36,748 nucleotides of DNA from Rhodospirillales bacterium (GTDB lineage Bacteria; Pseudomonadota; Alphaproteobacteria; Kiloniellales; JAKSDN01): contig JAOUCL010000015.1 of the NCBI GenBank assembly GCA_029859805.1, positions 1 to 36,748 on the forward strand, written 5' to 3'. The position numbers and the translations under genes are program-made. The notes beneath the pieces are model-generated. The model was not told the DNA's origin. It worked only from the letters and a program-made list of their open reading frames with translations, and did not search any database. This document shows, piece by piece, positions 15,927 through 24,151 of the stretch; the first letter of the stretch is position 1, and each line of letters begins with the position of its first letter.

Positions 15927-17111
15927 CTAGGCGTCCTGCCCCGCTAGATGCGCGATCGCCGCGGTGACGCCGCCTTTGCCGTGGGGCAGGCCGCAGATCT
16001 CGAGCGCGGCCTCGACGCTGGCCAACGCCCCCAGGATCATGGGTTCGTTGATGTCGCCCATGTGGCCGATCCGGAAGGCGCGGCCCTGGAGGCGGCCCAG
16101 GCCGCCGCCCAGCGCCACGTCGAAGCGCTCGCGGCAGGTTGTCCGGACCTTGTCGCCGTCGAAGCCCTCGGGCGTCAGGATCGTGGTGACCGACTGGGCG
16201 CGCTGTTCGGGGACGAGTGCGTTGAAGGCCAGCGCCCCGGCCTCGCACCAGACCGCGACCGCCCGGCGCACCGCCTCGGCAAGCCGGGCGTGGCGGGCGA
16301 AGGCGGCTTCCAGGCCCTCCTCCAGGACCATGTCGATTGCTTCGCGCAAGCCGAAGACGAGGTGCTCGGGCGCCGTACCGCAGAACCACTTGTAGTGATG
16401 CTCAGAAGTGCGCTCGCGCCAGTCCCAGTAGCGCCTGGGCATGGTCGCAGTCTGCCCGGCCGCGAGCGCTTTCTCGCTGGCCGCGGTGAAGCCGAGGCCG
16501 GGCGGCAGCATCAGGCCCTTCTGCGAGGCGCCGACCGCCACGTCCACCTGCCACTCGTCCATGCAGAAGTCGGTCGTCACCAGCGAGGCGACCGTGTCGA
16601 CCATCAGCAGCGCCGGGTGGCCGGCCCGGTCCATGGCAGCGCGCAGCGCCGGGATGTCGCTGGTGACCGAGGTCGCCGTGTCGGTATGCACCGCCAGGAC
16701 CGCCTTGATCTCCTGGCCGCGGTCCTCGGTCAGGCGCGCCTCGACCTGCGCCGGATCGATCGCGTGGCGCCAGTCGCCCGGCAGGTCCTCGGCCAGGAGG
16801 CCCAGGGCTTCGGCCATGTCCTTCCAGGCGGCCGAGAAGTTGCCGGTCTCCGGTACCAGGATGCGATCGCCGGGCGACAAGGCGTTGGAGAGCGCGGCCT
16901 CCCAGGCGCCATGGCCCGAGGAGGTGTACAGGAAGACCGGGCCCGCGGTCTTGAAGATCGGCCGGAGGTCCTCCAGGCAGGAGCGCGCGGTCTCCAGAAA
17001 CGCGGGCCCCGCGAAGTCGACCGGCTGGCGGTGCATCGCGTTCAGAACGCGTTCCGGGATCGGCGTGGGCCCCGGAGTCAAGAGGAAGTTGCGGCCGCGT
17101 TTGACCGTCAT
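15927..17111 (-). CDS. Class V aminotransferase, serine/alanine-glyoxylate type
   Basis: A 394-residue PLP enzyme of fold type I. The N-terminus LLTPGPTPIPERVLNAM is the family signature. YTSSGHGAWEAALSN binds the cofactor phosphate, VDTVASL holds the aspartate that contacts the pyridine nitrogen, and VGASQKGLMLPPGL carries the Schiff-base lysine K198. The C-terminal FRIGHMGDIN is also conserved. Family members convert serine or alanine plus glyoxylate to hydroxypyruvate or pyruvate plus glycine. Serine-glyoxylate activity is the best guess in an alphaproteobacterium, but no serine-cycle genes are nearby. The upstream region contains a perfect 67-bp tandem duplication. Confidence 0.92.
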   Translation of the reverse strand: MTVKRGRNFLLTPGPTPIPERVLNAMHRQPVDFAGPAFLETARSCLEDLRPIFKTAGPVFLYTSSGHGAWEAALSNALSPGDRILVPETGNFSAAWKDMAEALGLLAEDLPGDWRHAIDPAQVEARLTEDRGQEIKAVLAVHTDTATSVTSDIPALRAAMDRAGHPALLMVDTVASLVTTDFCMDEWQVDVAVGASQKGLMLPPGLGFTAASEKALAAGQTATMPRRYWDWRERTSEHHYKWFCGTAPEHLVFGLREAIDMVLEEGLEAAFARHARLAEAVRRAVAVWCEAGALAFNALVPEQRAQSVTTILTPEGFDGDKVRTTCRERFDVALGGGLGRLQGRAFRIGHMGDINEPMILGALASVEAALEICGLPHGKGGVTAAIAHLAGQDA

Positions 17112-17129
17112 GGCAGCATGCAGGTCCTT

Positions 17130-17263
17130 CTATGAGCGGGGTGCCGACGAAACGCCATGGGTAGCAGACCGCACGGCCCGGCGACAAATGGAAAACCTAT
17201 GAGCGGGGTGCCGACGAAACGCCATGGGTAGCAGACCGCACGGCCCGGCGACAAATGGAAAAC
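17130..17263. repeat. Perfect 67-bp tandem duplication upstream of aminotransferase gene
   Basis: Copy 1 is 17130-17196 and copy 2 is 17197-17263, identical base for base and directly adjacent. It lies between the aminotransferase start (17111) and the metallopeptidase stop (17279). Each copy includes CCATGGGTAGCAGACC. Being identical, the duplication is probably recent. It may double a promoter or operator of the aminotransferase gene. Confidence 0.95.
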
Positions 17264-17278
17264 GGCCTGCGAGGTTCG

Positions 17279-17959
17279 TCACCTGAGGAGCCGGATCCAG
17301 CGCCACAGGTTGAGCAGCGAGGCGAGCGAGGAGGCGACGTAGGTGAGCGCGCAGGCCTTGAGGATCCGGCGCGCCGCCGGCAGGTCGGCCTTGGGCATGT
17401 AGCCGCCCTTGTCGAGAATCGGCAAGGCGCGGTTGAAGCTGGCGTCGAACTCGACCGGCAGGGTGACCGCGTGGACCAGCACCGAGATCGACATGACCAG
17501 AATGCCGGCGCCGAGCTCGATCACGATGATTGCCGGCGAGCGCGTGAGCGCGCCCAGCAGCGGCGTGGCCAGGAGGATCATGGAGCCGGCGCGCTCGAAG
17601 ACGTGGGTCGACTTGACCAGCCGGGTGCGGGTCTCGAGCGGCGGGTACTTGTCGCTGTCCTGCAGGGCATGGCCGACCTCGTGGGCCGCGACCGCCACGG
17701 CGGTCAGCGAGCGGCCGCCGAGGTTCTCCCGGGTCAGGCGCACGGCCTTGTCGCTCGGATCGTAGTGGTCGCCCTCGTCCGTCGCCTCGACCTTGACGGC
17801 CTGGAGACCGGACTCGTCCAGCAGATGGCGCGCCAGCTCGCCCCCGGTACCCGGAAAGTCCGGCCGGTCGTCGCCGTGCCAGGCCAGGATTCCGCGGGCC
17901 CAGAGGGTCGGGCCGAAGACAAGGGCGAAAACGGCAATTCCGCCGAGGATATAGATCAT
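17279..17959 (-). CDS. YugP-type neutral zinc metallopeptidase, membrane
   Basis: A 226-residue protein of the PF04298 family. The N-terminal helix is [20 protein letters not shown]. The zinc site HEVGH gives H93, E94 and H97. Further hydrophobic helices lie at about 118-160 and 200-222. [21 protein letters not shown] is the conserved segment before the active site. The family resembles membrane metalloproteases of the HtpX type, but physiological substrates are not established. The start at 17959 (MIYILGG) has AGGA 9 bases upstream; the longer frame to 18010 adds an Arg-rich, unconserved stretch. It faces ahcY divergently and could be followed by the aminotransferase in one transcript. Confidence 0.92.
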   Translation of the reverse strand: MIYILGGIAVFALVFGPTLWARGILAWHGDDRPDFPGTGGELARHLLDESGLQAVKVEATDEGDHYDPSDKAVRLTRENLGGRSLTAVAVAAHEVGHALQDSDKYPPLETRTRLVKSTHVFERAGSMILLATPLLGALTRSPAIIVIELGAGILVMSISVLVHAVTLPVEFDASFNRALPILDKGGYMPKADLPAARRILKACALTYVASSLASLLNLWRWIRLLR

Positions 17960-18130
17960 GGCCGCAATCCTAGCATGCCGACGCCGGACGGTCCCGGACC
18001 GGCCGGCCATGTTGGCAGGCGAACATTAACGGCCTGTTTGCGCCTTTACGCCATTGTCCCCGGCCGCCCTTGCGGGCGCCTGCCGCGCCTGTTACATGAG
18101 CCACCGGATCCAAGCCGCGAGGGGTTTCAG

Positions 18131-19531
18131 ATGACGGAGTTCACCGACTACAAGGTCGCCGATATTGCGCTGGCCGACTGGGGGCGCAAGGAGATCGACC
18201 TCGCCGAGACCGAGATGCCTGGCCTCATGGCCCTGCGCACTGAATACGGCGGCAAGAAACCGCTGAAGGGCGCGCGCGTGGCGGGATCCCTGCACATGAC
18301 GATCCAGACCGCGGTGCTGATCGAGACGCTGCAGGCGCTGGGCGCCGAGGTGCGCTGGGCGTCCTGCAACATCTACTCGACCCAGGACCACGCGGCGGCG
18401 GCGATCGCGGCCGCCGGCACGCCGGTCTTCGCCTACAAGGGCGAAAGCCTGCCGGAGTACTGGGACTACAGCCATCGGATCTTCGAGTGGGCCGACGGCG
18501 GCACGCCCAACATGATCCTCGACGACGGCGGCGACGCGACGCTGCTCATCCACCTCGGCATCAAGGCCGCGCAGGACGCCTCGGTCCTTGCCAAGCCCGG
18601 CAGCGAGGAGGAGGAGGCGCTGTTCGCCGCGATCGAGAAGCGGCTCGCGGAGAAACCGGGCTGGTATGCCGAGGTCGGCGCCAACATCCGCGGCGTGACC
18701 GAAGAGACGACTACGGGCGTCCATCGCCTCTACGAGATGGCGAAGGACGGCTCGTTGCTGTTCCCGGCCATCAACGTCAACGACTCGGTGACCAAGTCCA
18801 AGTTCGACAACAAGTACGGCTGCCGCGAGAGCCTGGTCGACGGAATCCGGCGGGGCACCGACGTGATGCTGGCGGGCAAGGTGGCGGTGGTCGCGGGCTA
18901 TGGCGACGTCGGCAAGGGCTCCTCGGAGTCCCTGCGCAACGCCGGCTGCCGCGTCATGGTGACCGAGGCCGACCCGATCTGCGCGCTGCAGGCGGCGATG
19001 GAAGGCTATCAGGTGGTGACCATGGAGGACGCGGTCGGCGAGGCCGACCTCTTCGTCACGGCGACCGGCAACGTCGACGTGATCACGCTCGACCACATGC
19101 GCGCCATGAAGGATCGGGCCATCGTCTGCAACATCGGCCACTTCGACAATGAGATCCAGGTCGAGGCGCTCAGGAACTTCAAGTGGACCAACATCAAACC
19201 GCAGGTCGACGAGATCGCGTTCCCCGACGGCAAGCGCATCATCCTGCTCTCCGAGGGGCGGCTGGTTAACTTGGGTAACGCGATGGGCCATCCGAGCTTC
19301 GTCATGAGCGCCTCCTTCACCAACCAGGTGCTGGCGCAGATCGAGCTCTGGTCCAATCCTGGCAAGTACGAGCGCGAGGTCTTCGTGCTGCCGAAGCATC
19401 TGGACGAGAAGGTTGCCGCCCTGCACCTCGAGAAGGTCGGCGCCCGCTTGACCACGCTCAGCCGGAGGCAGGCCGATTATATCGGCGTGCCGGCCGAAGG
19501 GCCCTTCAAGCCGGACGCCTACCGCTATTGA
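18131..19531 (+). CDS. ahcY: Adenosylhomocysteinase (S-adenosylhomocysteine hydrolase)
   Basis: A 466-residue enzyme that reversibly splits S-adenosylhomocysteine into adenosine and homocysteine, relieving product inhibition of methyltransferases. Conserved segments include [30 protein letters not shown], the NAD-binding loop [13 protein letters not shown] (about residue 254) and the C-terminal FKPDAYRY. The length includes the roughly 40-residue insertion (about 150-190, [17 protein letters not shown]) typical of bacterial and plant type enzymes. The start at 18131 is supported by the conserved N-terminus; only a weak GAGGGG precedes it. A MITE-like element begins 16 bases after the stop. 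Confidence 0.98.
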   Translation: MTEFTDYKVADIALADWGRKEIDLAETEMPGLMALRTEYGGKKPLKGARVAGSLHMTIQTAVLIETLQALGAEVRWASCNIYSTQDHAAAAIAAAGTPVFAYKGESLPEYWDYSHRIFEWADGGTPNMILDDGGDATLLIHLGIKAAQDASVLAKPGSEEEEALFAAIEKRLAEKPGWYAEVGANIRGVTEETTTGVHRLYEMAKDGSLLFPAINVNDSVTKSKFDNKYGCRESLVDGIRRGTDVMLAGKVAVVAGYGDVGKGSSESLRNAGCRVMVTEADPICALQAAMEGYQVVTMEDAVGEADLFVTATGNVDVITLDHMRAMKDRAIVCNIGHFDNEIQVEALRNFKWTNIKPQVDEIAFPDGKRIILLSEGRLVNLGNAMGHPSFVMSASFTNQVLAQIELWSNPGKYEREVFVLPKHLDEKVAALHLEKVGARLTTLSRRQADYIGVPAEGPFKPDAYRY

Positions 19532-19545
19532 GCGGGCCGGGCCAA

Positions 19546-19850
19546 ATACCAAAGGTCACTGATAATGACTCATTTCATGGGAGCGGATCGGGTCGCCGGG
19601 TAGGCGCGGTGCGCAGCGCGATGCGTGCATCCACCCTCCGCAGCGGCAGCGCCGCTGCTGCGGAGGACGGGTCGGGCAAGCGCCGCAACGTCCCCGGCGA
19701 CCCGATACGCCCCACCCGGAGGGCCGGGTGATTTTGGCCGCCAGCCGCGTTGCGCACTGCTTGTTGTACCAGCACAACGGCGCAGCACGCGCCTCGCTGG
19801 CGGCCAAAATCGCCTCGGTGAAATGAGTCATTATCAGTGACCTTTGGTAT
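19546..19850. mobile_element. MITE-like element with perfect 32-bp terminal inverted repeats
   Basis: The left end (19546-19577) and right end (19819-19850) are perfect inverted copies over 32 bases, starting ATACCAAAGGTCACTGATAA. A TA dinucleotide at each edge suits a Tc1/mariner or IS630-type TA target. Inside are further exact inverted pairs: 19587-19600 with 19693-19706, and 19730-19745 with 19796-19811. A near-perfect GC hairpin around 19635-19666 lies within the first pair. The whole would fold into a long stem with two branches. No transposase is encoded. It lies between ahcY and divL. Confidence 0.88.
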
Positions 19851-19869
19851 AAGACCTGGGGTATTTTCG

Positions 19870-19896
19870 CCCGGCACTACTAGGTCTTGTGCCGGG
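19870..19896. promoter_or_regulatory. Hairpin in divL leader
   Basis: Arms CCCGGCAC (19870-19877) and GTGCCGGG (19889-19896) pair perfectly around an 11-base loop. The hairpin lies just right of the MITE-like element and 120 bases before the divL start. It could be the original ahcY terminator displaced by insertion of the element, or a leader structure. No T-run follows. Confidence 0.35.
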
Positions 19897-20020
19897 TGCG
19901 GCCTTTGTCCTAAGATCGGCGCCCTTGTGGCGTGGACAGAAGGGACCGCTTACCGGTGGCGGACTGCTTGCCCATGCGGCCCCGACCCGGGGCCCGCCGC
20001 GGCCCCCGAGGGGCGTGGAC

Positions 20021-22417
20021 GTGAGTTCTGACTTCGGCCTCATCCTGATCGTTCTGGCCGCTCTGGCGGTGGCCGGCGCGTGCGGTTTCCTCGCCTTCCA
20101 TTATCGGCGCCGTTCGATTGAGGCCGCGCGCGCCGCGGCGCGCGCGGCCGAAGCGCAAGCTGTGCTGGCGGTGGCGCCGGTCGGCTGCTTCACTTCGGCT
20201 CGGGACGCCGGCCCTGCGCACTGCTCCTCCTGGCTGGTCGAGGCCCTCGCGCTTGGCGAGGCGCCCGGCGACGTCGCTGCGGTTCTGGCCGCCCTGGCCG
20301 AGGCCGACGGCGCGCGACTGGCCGCCGCGGTCGAGCGGCTGCGCGCCGGTGGCAGCGGCTTCACGCTGACCGTGCAGCGCAGGGACGGCGCCCGGGACTT
20401 CGAGGTCACCGGCACCTGGACCGCGGGTTCGGACGGTGCCGCCGGCGAGGTGCTGTGGTTCACCGACGTAACGGCGCCGACCCGGGCGCTGGCGGCCGCG
20501 GAAGCCGCGCGGGACGCCCACGCCCGCCTACTCGACGCCCTGCCCCTGCCGGTCTGGCGCCGCGGCACGGACCTGTCCCTGGTGTACTGCAACCTGGCCT
20601 ATGCGCGGGCCGTCGACCGGGACAGCGACGAGGCCGTCGCCGATGGCATCGAGCTGCCCGGCACGGCCTTGGCCGAGGCCAGCCGCGGGCTTGCCCGGCG
20701 CGCCCTGGAGACCGGTGCCGGCAATACCGAGAACCATCACGTGGTCGTGGCCGGCGAGCGGCGCCTTCTGGAGCTGTCCGAACAGCCCTTGGCCGACGGC
20801 ACGGCGGGCTGCGCCTTCGACCAGACCACGGCCGAGGACCTTCAAGGCCAGCTCCGGCGCCACATCGACGCGCACGCCGAGGTTCTGGAAACCCTGGGCA
20901 ACGCCATTGCCATCTACGGCCCGGACATGCGGCTCAAGTTCTTCAACAGCGCCTATGCGCAGCTCTGGCGGGTCGACGAGAGCACCCTGGCCGAGGAGCC
21001 GCATCATAACGACGTGATGGAGATGATGCGCGAGCGCCGGCGCCTGCCGGAACAGCCGGATTTCCCTGCCTACAAGGCCGAGCGCCTTCGTCTCTACAGC
21101 ACCTTGATCGAGCCGCTGGAGGAGATGATGCACCTTCCAGACGAATCGACCCTGCGTGTGACCGCGGCGCCGCACCCCTTCGGCGGCGTGCTGTTCACCT
21201 ACGAGGACGTGACCGTCCGCTTGGCCCTAGAAAGCAAATACAATGAGCTGATTGCGGTACAGCGCGAGACCCTCGACAACCTCTACGAAGGGGTTGCGGT
21301 CTACGGCGTCGACGGGCGTCTCAAGCTCCACAACCCGGCCTTCGCGCGCATCTGGAAGCTGCCCGAAGCGCTGCTCGAGGCCGAGCCCCACGCCCGCGAC
21401 GTGGTGGCCAAGTTTCGCAGCTTTTTCGACGTGCCCGACGAGGACTGGCCCGATTTTATCGAGCGAAGCGTCACCCAGATCACCGAGCCCGGCACGCACG
21501 ACGGCCGCCAAGAGCGCGCCGACGGCTCGGTCGTCGATTGGGCGCAGGTGCCGCTGCCCGACGGCGCCTCGCTGTTCACTTTCCTCGACGTCACCGATTC
21601 GATTCGGGTCGAACGGGCGCTGCGCGAGCGCAACGAAGCGCTGGAGACCACGGACCGCCTGAAGTCCGAGTTTCTCGCCAACATCTCCTATGAGCTGCGC
21701 ACGCCGCTCAACGCCATCGTCGGCTTCGCCGAGATCCTCGAGAACAAGTTCTTCGGCGAGCTGAACGAGCGCCAGCTCGAGTACAGCCGGGCGATCGTCG
21801 AGTCCTCGCAGCGGCTGCTGGCGCTGATCAACGACATTCTGGACCTGGCCACCATCGAGGCGGGCTACCTGCGCCTCGACGTGGCGCCGGTCGACCTGAA
21901 CGGCGTGCTCGAGGCGATCCACACCCTGGGGCACGAGCGGGCGCGCAGCCGCGGCATAGAGCTCCAGCTCGACTGTCCCAAGAACGTCGGACGTCTCATG
22001 GCCGACGAGCGGCGTCTCAAGCAGGCGCTCTACAACCTGCTTTCCAATTCCCTCAAGTTCACGCCCGAGGGCGGCAAGGTCGTCATCGCGGTGCGCCGCA
22101 AGGGCAAGGAGATGCAGCTGTCGGTCACCGACACCGGGATCGGTATCCCCCCGGAACAGCAGGCACAGGTCTTCGACAAGTTCGAGCGCGGGGTCGGCCA
22201 GGGTCGGCAGGCGGGCGCCGGCCTCGGCCTGTCCCTGGTCAAGAGCCTCATCGAGTTGCACCATGGCTGGGTTGAGCTCGAATCGGCGCCCGACAGCGGC
22301 ACCCGGGTGATCTGCCACCTGCCGATCGAGCAGCCGGTGGAGCCCGCACTGGATGTGACGGTGGAGGCGGCAGCGCTCGGCACCAATGGCGGCGACGCGC
22401 CGGCCGCCGAAGTTTGA
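20021..22417 (+). CDS. divL: DivL-like PAS sensor kinase with Tyr in place of the H-box His
   Basis: A 798-residue protein from GTG 20021, which has GAGGGG 7 bases upstream; an earlier GTG (20015) is too close to that site. One membrane helix (residues 5-26) is followed by a basic stop. Three or more PAS-like segments follow at about 165-280, 283-400 and 409-530. The dimerisation helix reads SEFLANISYELRTPLNAIVG: the phospho-acceptor His is replaced by Y557, as in Caulobacter DivL (Tyr550). The ATPase domain keeps its N box (LYNLLSNSLKFTP), DTGIGIP and GAGLGLSL. In Caulobacter, DivL controls the CckA-CtrA phosphorelay with DivK at the cell pole; a similar cell-cycle role is inferred. tsaE, amgK and addBA downstream match the remembered alphaproteobacterial order. 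Confidence 0.88.
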   Translation: MSSDFGLILIVLAALAVAGACGFLAFHYRRRSIEAARAAARAAEAQAVLAVAPVGCFTSARDAGPAHCSSWLVEALALGEAPGDVAAVLAALAEADGARLAAAVERLRAGGSGFTLTVQRRDGARDFEVTGTWTAGSDGAAGEVLWFTDVTAPTRALAAAEAARDAHARLLDALPLPVWRRGTDLSLVYCNLAYARAVDRDSDEAVADGIELPGTALAEASRGLARRALETGAGNTENHHVVVAGERRLLELSEQPLADGTAGCAFDQTTAEDLQGQLRRHIDAHAEVLETLGNAIAIYGPDMRLKFFNSAYAQLWRVDESTLAEEPHHNDVMEMMRERRRLPEQPDFPAYKAERLRLYSTLIEPLEEMMHLPDESTLRVTAAPHPFGGVLFTYEDVTVRLALESKYNELIAVQRETLDNLYEGVAVYGVDGRLKLHNPAFARIWKLPEALLEAEPHARDVVAKFRSFFDVPDEDWPDFIERSVTQITEPGTHDGRQERADGSVVDWAQVPLPDGASLFTFLDVTDSIRVERALRERNEALETTDRLKSEFLANISYELRTPLNAIVGFAEILENKFFGELNERQLEYSRAIVESSQRLLALINDILDLATIEAGYLRLDVAPVDLNGVLEAIHTLGHERARSRGIELQLDCPKNVGRLMADERRLKQALYNLLSNSLKFTPEGGKVVIAVRRKGKEMQLSVTDTGIGIPPEQQAQVFDKFERGVGQGRQAGAGLGLSLVKSLIELHHGWVELESAPDSGTRVICHLPIEQPVEPALDVTVEAAALGTNGGDAPAAEV

Positions 22418-22438
22418 ACCGGTCGGGTCGCCCTCGTT

Positions 22439-23461
22439 TCACTTGACGCCGGGCAGCCCTTTGGTGGTCGAGTACTCCCAGTGCAACGCTTCACCCGAAT
22501 GGACCAGCGGATGGATGGCGTGGGCCGCCATGGCCGCCTCGCTGAATCCAGAGAGGATCAGCTTCAGCTTGCCGGGGTAGCTGCTGATGTCGCCGACCGC
22601 GAAGATGCCGGGTTGGCTGGTCTGGCAGGTCGCGGGGTCGACGATGATATGATGGTGGTCCAGGTCCAGTCCCCAATGGGCAATCGGCCCGAGGTTCATC
22701 GAAAGGCCGAAAAAGGCGAGCAGGTGATCGGCCGGAAGACGCCGTTCCTCGCCGTCGAGGGTTCGTACCACGACGGCCTCGAGGCGCCCGTCGGCGCCTT
22801 CCAGGCCGTGAAGCTGGTAGGGCACGACGATCTCGACCTTGCCGCCGGGCCCGGCCAGGCGCTCCATCCGTGCCACGCTCTCAGGCGTCGCGCGGAACTT
22901 GGCCCGGCGGTGGATTACGTAGACCCTCTCGGCCAGCTCGGCGAGCGAGAGGGTCCAATCGACCGCCGAATCGCCGCCGCCGGCGATCGCGACGCGCTTG
23001 CCGCGGAAGGTCTCGCGCCGGCTCACCATATAGTGCACGCTTTGGCCCTCGTAGGCCTCGATGCCGGGCAGAGGCGGCCGGTTCGGCCCGAAGGCGCCGC
23101 TGCCGGCCGCGATCACGACGGCCCGGCAGTCGATACGCGCGCCGGTCGAGGTTTGCAACCGCCAGCCGTTCTCCCGGCGTGACACGGCCTCGACCCGCTG
23201 GCCGAGGTGGTAGACCGGCTCGAAGGGCGCAGCCTGACGCTGCAGCCGGGCGACCAGCTCTCCGGCCATGATCTCGGGATAGCCCGGGATGTCGTATATC
23301 GGTTTCTCCGGATAGAGCGCCACGCACTGGCCGCCGGCGGCGTCCAGTGCGTCGATCACATGGCAGCGCATCTTCAGCATGCCCAGTTCGAAGACGGCGA
23401 ACAGCCCGACCGGCCCGGCACCGATGATGGCGACGTCAGTGCTGTGGATGGAGGCGGGCAT
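22439..23461 (-). CDS. Ferredoxin/flavodoxin-NADP reductase, thioredoxin-reductase-like type
   Basis: A 340-residue flavoprotein. The FAD-binding motif is VAIIGAGPVGLFAVFELGM near the N-terminus and the NADP-binding motif is VAIAGGGDSAVDW. AGGQCVALYPEKPIYDIPGY and GIFAVGDISSYPGKLKLILS are typical of the ferredoxin-NADP reductase type 2 family. No redox-active CxxC is present, which separates it from thioredoxin reductase. It would pass electrons between NADPH and ferredoxin or flavodoxin. The start at 23461 (MPASIHSTDV) has GGAG 6 bases upstream; the longer frame to 23518 is not favoured. It lies on the strand opposite to divL and tsaE and converges tightly on divL (21-base gap). Confidence 0.92.
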   Translation of the reverse strand: MPASIHSTDVAIIGAGPVGLFAVFELGMLKMRCHVIDALDAAGGQCVALYPEKPIYDIPGYPEIMAGELVARLQRQAAPFEPVYHLGQRVEAVSRRENGWRLQTSTGARIDCRAVVIAAGSGAFGPNRPPLPGIEAYEGQSVHYMVSRRETFRGKRVAIAGGGDSAVDWTLSLAELAERVYVIHRRAKFRATPESVARMERLAGPGGKVEIVVPYQLHGLEGADGRLEAVVVRTLDGEERRLPADHLLAFFGLSMNLGPIAHWGLDLDHHHIIVDPATCQTSQPGIFAVGDISSYPGKLKLILSGFSEAAMAAHAIHPLVHSGEALHWEYSTTKGLPGVK

Positions 23462-23605
23462 GGCGACTCCGAAGGTCCGGGTGGCGCCAAGGATGGCGGC
23501 GGACCGGCCCCTTGGCAAGCCCGCGGCGCGTCTGGAGGCTGTGGTCCCTGTGACGACAGCATGTGTGGTTGCCGCAGGTCGGCATGGCCGCTAAAAGGAC
23601 CGGTC

Positions 23606-24151
23606 ATGGCCGCGCCGCAAACGTGCACGGATACCCTGCGCCTGGATCTCCCCGACCCGGCCGCCACCGCCGACTTGGCGGCGCGTCTGGCGGTCCTGGT
23701 CCGGCGTGGCGACGTGATCGCGCTGGGGGGCGACCTGGGCACCGGCAAGACGAGCTTCGCCCGCGCATTCATCAACGCCCTGCCGCGTGCCGGGGACGAG
23801 CCGGCCGACGAGGCGCCGGAGGAGGTGCCGAGCCCGACCTTCACCCTGGTACAGACCTACGGGCGCAAGCCGGCCGATGTCTGGCATTTCGACCTCTATC
23901 GGCTGCAGCGCCCGGAAGAGGCCTACGAGCTGGGCATCGAGGAGGCCTTCGCCGAGGCGATCAGCCTAATCGAATGGCCCGAACGTCTCGGCCGCCTGCT
24001 GCCGGCCGACCGGCTCGACCTCGTGCTCCGTTTCACCGACCGGTCCGAGGCGCGGCGGGCGGACTTGACCGGCCGGGGCGGCTGGGCCGAGCGCCTGGCG
24101 AAATCGGCCCTGCAAGGTTCCCATCGGGGGAAGAGACGAGGCCATGGTTGA
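23606..24151 (+). CDS. tsaE: tRNA threonylcarbamoyladenosine biosynthesis ATPase TsaE
   Basis: A 181-residue P-loop ATPase required with TsaB, TsaC and TsaD for the t6A37 modification of ANN-decoding tRNAs. Walker A is GGDLGTGKTSFARAF (about residues 39-53). VPSPTFTLVQTY is the switch-like segment and WHFDLYRLQRPEEAYELGIE is the family core, with IEWPERLGRLLP near the C-terminus. An Asp/Glu-rich insertion (about 59-72, DEPADEAPEE) follows the P-loop helix, as in some other alphaproteobacteria. AAGGA lies 7 bases before the ATG at 23606. The 3' end overlaps amgK by 8 bases. It is the first gene of the tsaE-amgK-murU-addB-addA group. Confidence 0.95.
   Translation: MAAPQTCTDTLRLDLPDPAATADLAARLAVLVRRGDVIALGGDLGTGKTSFARAFINALPRAGDEPADEAPEEVPSPTFTLVQTYGRKPADVWHFDLYRLQRPEEAYELGIEEAFAEAISLIEWPERLGRLLPADRLDLVLRFTDRSEARRADLTGRGGWAERLAKSALQGSHRGKRRGHG

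Noticed and set aside
17960-18130. Possible S-adenosylhomocysteine or SAM riboswitch upstream of ahcY
   Set aside because: No arrangement of conserved bases or pseudoknot matching known classes could be recognised by eye; a covariance model search would decide.
19528-19877. Several short frames on both strands across the MITE-like element, sharing IPKVTDNDSFH
   Set aside because: The shared peptide is simply the translated terminal inverted repeat; the frames follow the palindromes and are not genes.
19889-20020. Possible 44-residue N-terminal extension of the DivL-like kinase from GTG 19889
   Set aside because: That start codon lies in the 3' arm of a hairpin, the extension is Pro/Gly/Arg-rich, and GTG 20021 has the better ribosome binding site and places the membrane helix at the N-terminus.
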